Shown here piece after piece: positions 15,812 to 21,026 of a DNA stretch of 21,026 nucleotides. Position 1 is the first letter of the stretch, and the number at the start of each line of letters is the position of its first letter. The stretch covers positions 1 through 21,026 of the IMG/VR virus record IMGVR_UViG_3300025168_000827, one strand, 5' to 3'. Source of the stretch: a virus. The notes below the pieces were generated by a model. The model worked only from the letters and a program-made list of their open reading frames with translations. It ran no database searches and had not been told where the DNA came from. Made by a program: the position numbers and the translations under genes.

Positions 15812-16059
15812 TACTTTTCTTTTACTACCTTAATCTCACCTTTAACCATTGGTACTTCTTCTACTACTACAGGTTTAGTACCTGTTTGTTTTGCCTTGCC
15901 AACAGTAAGACTGAGAAACTCTACTGCTTTATATATCTTTCCGAGCATAGTATCTGGATCAGGTGTACGAGTACCTGCAATAAAGATACTGGCAATAGTA
16001 ATGATACCTGTAAGAGTAGGGACAATAACATCTAAGTTACTTGTGATATTTTCTAGCAT
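15811..16059 (-). CDS. Holin-like small membrane protein
   Basis: 82 aa. One predicted transmembrane helix (about residues 12-30, VPTLTGIITIASIFIAGTR) is followed by RTPDPDTMLGKIYKAVEFLSL and a Lys/Val/Glu-rich tail. The 'T.TPDP.T..GKIYK.VE.LAL..GKAK' motif occurs in putative holins of marine phages, as I recall. It is expected to permeabilise the inner membrane at lysis. Its position directly upstream of the inner spanin supports this. A strong RBS AAAGGAA (16066-16072) precedes the ATG by 6 nt. No endolysin gene is seen next to it; the only muralytic-like domain here is in the 878-aa virion protein. Confidence 0.65.
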   Translation of the reverse strand: MLENITSNLDVIVPTLTGIITIASIFIAGTRTPDPDTMLGKIYKAVEFLSLTVGKAKQTGTKPVVVEEVPMVKGEIKVVKEK

Positions 16060-16065
16060 GATAAG

Positions 16066-16072
16066 TTCCTTT
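16066..16072 (-). promoter_or_regulatory. Ribosome binding site of the holin-like gene
   Basis: AAAGGAA, 6 nt before the ATG at 16059, lies in the 15-nt gap after the 763-aa gene. It is the best SD site in the lysis cassette and probably sets holin output independently of read-through from the large gene upstream. Confidence 0.6.
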
Positions 16073-16074
16073 TG

Positions 16075-18366
16075 TTAGGAGTTAAACGTACTGGAGTAGT
16101 GTTTTTTATTACCATGACGGGATGACAAATAAACTTCTTGTGCCAAGGTATTGTATTTAGCATAAAACTCTACGTTCATATCTATTTGAGGAGCATCAAA
16201 CAATTGTTCACAGTCTTGTGCCATTGCTAACAATTCCCCGGTAGTCCAAAATTCTTTTTCGTTCATCTCTACCTTCATGTGCTTAACCTTACCATCAAAT
16301 AGAGTTTCCTTTTGTTCTTTTTCAGAAATATCTGGAACAGAACAATCAAAACCAAAGAGATGAAAGTTTCTAAACCCAAAGATATGTAGCATACCTATTG
16401 CTCTCATGGCTGCACACGTACCGCCTGTAACAAAGGTTACATCATCAGGTATTTTAATTTGTTCTTCTTCAGGGTATTCTTCTTTATTATTTATTCTATT
16501 CTTAATAGCTTCTGAATAAGCGTGCCATCCATAGATATTAGATGTTCGTTTAATAATGTATTCAGTTACTGAAGGTTCGGTCATAGACGCAATAAAGAAT
16601 TTAGTGCTAGGGTCTATGTTCTCAAACAAACTTTTACGTACAATACCGTGAGTACTTTCTCCTTCAATGGTACGAGGATCAAGTATAACACAACCCCAAG
16701 GTTTTATGCCAGCCTCTAATAGTTTAGGATAGCTGTGCTTAACACATACTATCTTACCATTAGTCTTTGCTTGTAGTTCTTTTAACTTATCAAAGTCAAT
16801 AGACGAACCACCCGATACTATAATAGCATGTTCTGAATGTCCATAGTATTGTTGTACACTGTTCCAATTATCTATAAGTTTTAGATTAGCATTAATGTTA
16901 TCTACAATATCATCTTTAGGTACACAGTCTTTAGGATGTACGATGATAGGGATACGTCGAAGTTCAATTGGAATATCTTTTAACTTTGAATTATTAAGAA
17001 GGACAGCAAGGTGTACTAACCCACCACCGGAAACCTTATCCTGAGAAGGCAGTACGTGCATACGCTTACCTTCCATCTCGTCACGAATAAGTTTATTAAC
17101 GCCTACTTTTTCCTGAGATACTGTATGTCCATTCTCATCTTTAGAATAGAAGTCATCAAAGACAATGACAGGTACATGCTTTAGATTTTCGTAATCACTT
17201 TTAATAGTATCTTCACTATGACCACCATCAATAAAAGCAAAAGAAACTTTCTTTAATTCTTTCTTAGCTTTACTGAGTGTATCACGTGAGTTACCCTTAT
17301 GTAACTTAAAAGTAAATGTTTTGTTGTCTTCCTTCATCTTGTCAGCAAATTCTGTAAGACGATTAAAGACTGCATCATAAGTGTTGTGTTGTTTTATATT
17401 TAGTTCAAGGCTATCTGTTTCTGCTGTAGCATCCTCAAATAAATCAAAGCCAATGTAGTGAAATTTATTTATGTTTTCAAAGGAAGCTAGTGCCATTTCA
17501 ATTGCTCTACCTCCATTCCATGTACCAATCTCTACAATCTTCTTTGGTTTGTAGCATCGAACAAGTGTAGCAAGCTGTCCATAACGAGGAAGCACTACAT
17601 CTTTAGAGAATCCTTGTTCAGACATTACTTCATTCTTACGATCACCCTTATAGTGCATCATAAACTTGCTCAAAGAAGACTGTTCAAAGACAGCCAATCC
17701 TTTAGCATCCGGTGTAAGGTTATGAACCTTCATACCATGTGCTGCATATATGTTAATGAAGCGGGTCATAATAAAGGCATCAGTCCATTCACGATAAGCT
17801 ACAACTTCTCCAATGTCATAGCATCCTCGAATGTCTGCGAGAAAGTAGTGAGGCATTTGATAGTCAAGATTAAAAGCAATGAAGCCTGTCTCACTAAAGT
17901 CAATAGACGTTCTTCCAAGATGTACCAACTCTGAATCTTTAGGAAAAGACTCAAACAATATTTCTTCATTAAGCTTACTGTGTGTGATTACATCTGCATC
18001 CATCCAGATTAACCAACCACCTTTAATCTCATCTTCAGAAATTTCCATAAAGTAATCAGTCAAGGCGTATACTTTATGACACCACTTCAAAGCATCCATA
18101 CGCCAGTTGTATTCCATCTGACCATTCTCTGTGCCATCATGGTGCTTCATACGCTCAAGGTAAGCAGTACGATCTTCTACTAAATCTAAATCCCTATACT
18201 CGATGACAGGAGACTTAGGAAACTCTGCAATTTGTTCATCACTACACGTATCATAGTAAGCTACCAGCTTTAGATCATCTTCCCAATGTTCTACTACTGA
18301 CTCAAGCATACTCTTAGCATATCCGCTGTAGTTCTTTCCGCTGAAAGAGGTAACAAAATTAACCAT
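16075..18366 (-). CDS. Three-domain glycosyltransferase-methyltransferase-MAF (DUF115-like) fusion
   Basis: 763 aa. Domain 1 (about 1-245) is a GT-A-type glycosyltransferase: TSFSGKNYSGYAKSMLESV at the N-terminus, then WLIWMDADV with the metal-binding DAD at 123-125, and MHYKG at 237-241. Domain 2 (about 258-460) is a class I SAM-dependent methyltransferase (Methyltransf_24-like): IVEIGTWNGG (277-286), FIDGGH (378-383) and VFDDF (402-406). Domain 3 (about 510-680) resembles DUF115/MAF: AIIVSGGSSID (514-524), VILDPR (560-565), VTGGTCAAMRAIG (646-658) and HLFGFDCS (669-676). MAF proteins transfer nonulosonic acids to flagellin Ser/Thr. The fusion would add and methylate a sugar on some cell-surface, virion or host target; which target is unknown. 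It lies 2 nt after the GT8-like gene. Confidence 0.75.
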   Translation of the reverse strand: MVNFVTSFSGKNYSGYAKSMLESVVEHWEDDLKLVAYYDTCSDEQIAEFPKSPVIEYRDLDLVEDRTAYLERMKHHDGTENGQMEYNWRMDALKWCHKVYALTDYFMEISEDEIKGGWLIWMDADVITHSKLNEEILFESFPKDSELVHLGRTSIDFSETGFIAFNLDYQMPHYFLADIRGCYDIGEVVAYREWTDAFIMTRFINIYAAHGMKVHNLTPDAKGLAVFEQSSLSKFMMHYKGDRKNEVMSEQGFSKDVVLPRYGQLATLVRCYKPKKIVEIGTWNGGRAIEMALASFENINKFHYIGFDLFEDATAETDSLELNIKQHNTYDAVFNRLTEFADKMKEDNKTFTFKLHKGNSRDTLSKAKKELKKVSFAFIDGGHSEDTIKSDYENLKHVPVIVFDDFYSKDENGHTVSQEKVGVNKLIRDEMEGKRMHVLPSQDKVSGGGLVHLAVLLNNSKLKDIPIELRRIPIIVHPKDCVPKDDIVDNINANLKLIDNWNSVQQYYGHSEHAIIVSGGSSIDFDKLKELQAKTNGKIVCVKHSYPKLLEAGIKPWGCVILDPRTIEGESTHGIVRKSLFENIDPSTKFFIASMTEPSVTEYIIKRTSNIYGWHAYSEAIKNRINNKEEYPEEEQIKIPDDVTFVTGGTCAAMRAIGMLHIFGFRNFHLFGFDCSVPDISEKEQKETLFDGKVKHMKVEMNEKEFWTTGELLAMAQDCEQLFDAPQIDMNVEFYAKYNTLAQEVYLSSRHGNKKHYSSTFNS

Positions 18367-18368
18367 AT

Positions 18369-19112
18369 TTATTCTTGCCTTTCTTCTTGTTTCATCTCAT
18401 AGCATAGTTCTTGCCATTCTTTAGCATATAAATTATCTATATCTCTCTTGCCTTCCCAGTTCCTAAAGAGTGGTCCTCCTGTAGTAAAGTGTACTGCTTT
18501 AGGCTGTATACTCTCAGAACTATGGCCATCTAACCAATTCCATTTCTCGTTCAAGCTTCCAATATTTTCTGACCAATAAAAGGAATGTAACCAAGCACCT
18601 GATTTAGTATTAACATCTGATACTGTTAGTTCATTTTCTATTTCAGGATGATCACAATTCCATAGAACAAAGCTTGACCAGTTCTTTCTAAAATAACTTT
18701 GTTGTAATTTACCATCCATCTTTTTCTTATCATTAGGTACATAGGTATGCTTCACACAAGAAACAGCATTAGTCTTAGTATTATTGTGAAAGACTTCCAT
18801 GATATCTCCGCGAACAAACATATCACAGTCCATGAATAAAGCTTGACCATCTAAATGGTTTAGAAAAGGTACAAGAAATCTTGTAAAACTAAACTCAGTT
18901 GAAAAAGGTTTACGATCAAAGACATCTACTTCCTGTCCGTTATCTAGTACACCGTTCCTGTGGTACATACCCATACGTCTTAGCTTATCTTGTTTAATAG
19001 GTACTATATTAATAGGTTCAGAAGAATATTTCTTAATAGAATATTCTAGTACCCTATAGTATAGGTCTTCTTTAGGATCATATCCAATATATATTGTAGG
19101 TAATCTACTCAT
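18369..19112 (-). CDS. GT8-like glycosyltransferase
   Basis: 247 aa. N-terminal IYIGYDPKEDLYYRVLEYSI and FSFTRFLVPFLNHLDGQALF, followed directly by the metal-binding DCD of MDCDM (DxD at about 93-95), match GT-A-fold family 8-like glycosyltransferases of phages and bacteria. The C-terminal KAVHFTTGGPLFRNW is the HxTxGGP-type motif that closes the nucleotide-sugar pocket. Expected to use a UDP- or CMP-sugar in the cytoplasm; acceptor unknown. It is the first gene after the promoter at 19154-19182, with GAGAAAGG (19117-19124) four bases before the ATG. It lies 2 nt from the three-domain protein downstream, so the two glycosyltransferases are co-transcribed and probably act in one pathway. Confidence 0.75.
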   Translation of the reverse strand: MSRLPTIYIGYDPKEDLYYRVLEYSIKKYSSEPINIVPIKQDKLRRMGMYHRNGVLDNGQEVDVFDRKPFSTEFSFTRFLVPFLNHLDGQALFMDCDMFVRGDIMEVFHNNTKTNAVSCVKHTYVPNDKKKMDGKLQQSYFRKNWSSFVLWNCDHPEIENELTVSDVNTKSGAWLHSFYWSENIGSLNEKWNWLDGHSSESIQPKAVHFTTGGPLFRNWEGKRDIDNLYAKEWQELCYEMKQEERQE

Positions 19113-19116
19113 TGTA

Positions 19117-19124
19117 CCTTTCTC
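19117..19124 (-). promoter_or_regulatory. Ribosome binding site of the GT8-like gene
   Basis: GAGAAAGG (reverse complement of CCTTTCTC) lies four bases before the ATG at 19112 and supports that start. It is downstream of the promoter in the 75-nt leader. Confidence 0.6.
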
Positions 19125-19153
19125 TATTCCAAAGTTATTTAATTACAAATCAC

Positions 19154-19182
19154 ATCTTACTATAAGATACAAGTCTTGTCAA
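19154..19182 (-). promoter_or_regulatory. Strong sigma70-like promoter with a palindrome over the -10
   Basis: Read on the minus strand, a perfect TTGACA (-35; 19177-19182) is followed after exactly 17 nt by TAAGAT (-10; 19154-19159; 4 of 6 matches to TATAAT). It lies in the only sizeable gap of the minus run, between the oxygenase stop at 19188 and the GT8-like start at 19112. It should drive the glycosyltransferases, holin, spanins and terminase. A 6-bp inverted repeat, ATCTTA-CTA-TAAGAT (19154-19168), overlaps the -10 and could be an operator or simply part of the AT-rich core. No phage-type T7 promoter is seen here. Confidence 0.65.
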
Positions 19183-19187
19183 GAAAA

Positions 19188-19754
19188 TTATTGAAAAGGT
19201 TCACCTCTAAACCAACAGACTAAAGAACATCGCTCTCCTTCTTTTACTTTAGTAACACGATGGAACATGAAGGACGGAAATACCGTTATACTTCCTATCC
19301 TACGCATGTCTTTTAGAGTAGAGAATTTCTTACTGTCTTGTGGATGTACCCAATCTTGTATCTGAAAATCTCCTCCTTTAAAATTATCATCAAGAGTTAC
19401 ACTCATAGAAAGTTTTCTTACATATGTATCAGATACAGTCTCTACCCCGGTATCCATATGCCAATTATAGAATTGACCTTTACCATAAAAGGAAACTTGA
19501 GGTGTCTCGTAACAATTAATATTAAAGTTCCAACCAGCTTCTTGATTAGCTTTCTCTGCATACAGTTGTAATATGCTGGTCAGTTCAGGATTTTCTAACC
19601 ATGCAATCCTGTTGTTTCTAACCTCTTTCATTTTAATATCGTTGCCTTCTTTATAAACTTTAGCCTCATCCTTATCTAATTCTTTCCCAATGTTAGCTAA
19701 ACCTTTACAAAGTTCTTTAGGTAACTCGTCTTTATAAGAACAATAAGTATGCAT
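19188..19754 (-). CDS. 2-oxoglutarate/Fe(II)-dependent oxygenase (PKHD-like)
   Basis: 188 aa. The jelly-roll iron triad is visible: NWHMDTG gives His99 and Asp101, and FMFHRV gives His165, with Arg175 in GERCSLVCWF as the 2-oxoglutarate anchor. Supporting motifs are FYGKGQFYNWH (about 89-99), LSMSVTLDDNFKGGDFQ (115-131) and TVFPSFMFHRVTKVKEG (157-173). This matches the 2OG-FeII_Oxy/prolyl 4-hydroxylase-like family common in marine phages; it hydroxylates an unknown small molecule, protein side chain or nucleobase. Its ATG overlaps the RNR stop (TAATG), with GGAG (19759-19762) as RBS, so it is coupled to RNR expression. No signal peptide, so cytoplasmic. Confidence 0.8.
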   Translation of the reverse strand: MHTYCSYKDELPKELCKGLANIGKELDKDEAKVYKEGNDIKMKEVRNNRIAWLENPELTSILQLYAEKANQEAGWNFNINCYETPQVSFYGKGQFYNWHMDTGVETVSDTYVRKLSMSVTLDDNFKGGDFQIQDWVHPQDSKKFSTLKDMRRIGSITVFPSFMFHRVTKVKEGERCSLVCWFRGEPFQ

Positions 19755-21026
19755 TAAACTCCGCAGCTGCCTCCGTGTCCTGTGATGTCACAAATATCAT
19801 GTGTCTCTAGTCCTTCTTCAAACTCTTCTCCTAACTTAGCAACAGCTTCCTTGTAAGGTACAGTTGTTAATGGCTGCCCACCTCGACATGAGTCAGGGTA
19901 TACAGTAAAGCCACGTAAGCGGTGTGCGTAAGAGGCAAGAGTGTTAGTAAAATCATCAACAGTATCTTCATTGTTTAGCTTACTGCCCCATGATGGTAGA
20001 TTAATAGTAGAAGAGATGGACATATCTACATAGTCTTGTACGTCAGCTTGAAACTTCATGCGTCTTTTATAATCTTCTGCAAGATCAAGAGCAGACTCAA
20101 TGTCATCTGGCTTAGTATCGTATAGGTCAATTAATTCTTGTGCTGCACTGTCTACTACATACTGATAGTGCCAACGTGTACCACCTTTTAAATACCTACG
20201 CTTGTAGGCTACAGCATATATAGGTTCTACCCCTGTGCTTGTTCCAGCAAGGATGCCAATGCTTCCTGTAGGTGCAATAGCACGATTAGCTACTGGCCTA
20301 CTAACTTCCATTTCATCAGCAGTCTTCCTAGAAATATCATCACTCACTCCCTTATAAACTCCAAGCCATTGATGCAGTTCATCAGTTACTTCATAACTAG
20401 ACCCACGCTTGATAAGCCACTCGTGCATACCCATTAAACCAAGACCTAGCCTACGATTTTTATTACGTACATCGTACACTTTCTGATAGGGAAGCTTTGC
20501 CTTGAGTGTACCACACATAAGAAACTTTGTAGCTAGTGCTACTATATCTTTAAATTCTTTTATTGTATCTACTCTGCCAAGGTTAACCGACCCTAAATTA
20601 CATACGTCTGAATCTGATTCGGATGTTACTTCTGTACAAGCGTTACGAAGTGTTTCATTTTCTTTATCAAAGAAGTTAAAACTAAACCCCGGTTCAGCGG
20701 TCTGTAAGGCTTGGCGGGTATTCTGCTTAAAAGTATTCCCCACATCTCCTGTCTCCCAATAGTTTAATAGCCATTCAGTATCGTAGTTCACACTAATATT
20801 TGTCATATCCATTGGTGCGACAAAGTTAAAGTCTTGTTCCTTAACCTGACCAATAGTAAAACCTGTGCTACCAACAGGCATCTCATACCAGTTTTTACTA
20901 GTAAGAAACTTATCAATGTCGGCATGTTTCCAATTAAGACTAGCATAGATAGCAGACCTACGGCTACCCCCTTGCATAACCCTTCGACCAATTTCATTTA
21001 TCATTAGCATCTTTGGTATAGGTCCA
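19754..21026 (-). CDS. Ribonucleotide reductase, C-terminal part, probably adenosylcobalamin-dependent (partial)
   Basis: About 424 residues, open to the right edge; the frame reads on upstream of the Met at 21010 (residues numbered from it), so that Met is internal. Family motifs are RNACTEV (122-128) with the central Cys125 and Glu127 of the NxCxE active site, DVCNLGSVNLG (135-145) containing a second Cys, RRLGLGLMGMHEW (186-198) and APTGSIGILAGTSTGVEPIYA (246-266). The C-terminal cysteines 407 and 416 (DICDITGHGGSCGV) are the redox pair that re-reduces the active site. The pattern reads most like class II (B12) phage enzymes rather than class I NrdA, but the distinguishing N-terminal part is outside. 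Supplies dNTPs for phage replication. Confidence 0.8.
   Translation of the reverse strand, partial: GPIPKMLMINEIGRRVMQGGSRRSAIYASLNWKHADIDKFLTSKNWYEMPVGSTGFTIGQVKEQDFNFVAPMDMTNISVNYDTEWLLNYWETGDVGNTFKQNTRQALQTAEPGFSFNFFDKENETLRNACTEVTSESDSDVCNLGSVNLGRVDTIKEFKDIVALATKFLMCGTLKAKLPYQKVYDVRNKNRRLGLGLMGMHEWLIKRGSSYEVTDELHQWLGVYKGVSDDISRKTADEMEVSRPVANRAIAPTGSIGILAGTSTGVEPIYAVAYKRRYLKGGTRWHYQYVVDSAAQELIDLYDTKPDDIESALDLAEDYKRRMKFQADVQDYVDMSISSTINLPSWGSKLNNEDTVDDFTNTLASYAHRLRGFTVYPDSCRGGQPLTTVPYKEAVAKLGEEFEEGLETHDICDITGHGGSCGV

Noticed and set aside
15576-15833. 85-aa plus-strand frame over the spanins.
   Set aside because: It is antisense to the inner and outer spanin genes, which have topology, lipobox and family motifs; no RBS or recognisable product on the plus strand.
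17614-17934. 106-aa plus-strand frame.
   Set aside because: It is antisense to the glycosyltransferase domain of the 763-aa protein and has no motif or upstream RBS.
1-21026. CRISPR array, integrase, transposase or insertion sequence.
   Set aside because: No regularly spaced direct repeats and no recombinase motifs were seen on either strand.

Overview
The window looks like part of an AT-rich genome of a tailed phage infecting a Gram-negative bacterium, most likely a marine podovirus-type phage known mainly from metagenomes. The evidence is a tight one-strand morphogenesis run with very large Ala/Gly/Gln-rich internal virion proteins, a P22 gp10-like stabilization protein, typical marine-phage tail modules, a terminase small subunit and a spanin pair, which implies an outer membrane. 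No tRNA, rRNA, integrase, transposase or CRISPR array is visible. Host identity is not shown by the sequence; the low GC and the apparently cobalamin-type ribonucleotide reductase (RNR) are only hints.

Layout, plus strand (1-14899): the 3' end of a lectin-like tail or receptor-binding protein (2-169), a tail-assembly-like protein, a small lipoprotein, a tail fibre-like protein, a stabilization/tail protein and two small virion proteins. These are followed by an 878-aa internal protein with a lytic-transglycosylase-like domain and LysM, two GNAT-like paralogues flanking a Pro/Met/Gln-rich protein, a 779-aa internal protein, a 1253-aa ejection-type protein and a small membrane-anchored coiled-coil protein. 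Most junctions overlap by 1 nt (TAATG) or abut, so the run is probably one transcript with translational coupling.

The two strands converge at about 14900-15050, a gene-free stretch with hairpins and flanking A/T tracts that looks like a bidirectional terminator.

Layout, minus strand (21026 down to 15051, in transcription order): the C-terminal part of an RNR, a 2-oxoglutarate/Fe(II) oxygenase, a strong sigma70-like promoter, a GT8-like glycosyltransferase, a 763-aa three-domain protein (glycosyltransferase, methyltransferase, MAF/DUF115), a holin-like protein, an inner spanin with an out-of-frame overlapping outer spanin, and terminase small subunit. The arm therefore joins nucleotide supply, sugar and protein modification, lysis and packaging. 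The most unusual item is the glycosyltransferase-methyltransferase-MAF fusion beside a second glycosyltransferase and an oxygenase. It could form a phage-encoded surface or virion glycosylation module, but its target cannot be read from the sequence.
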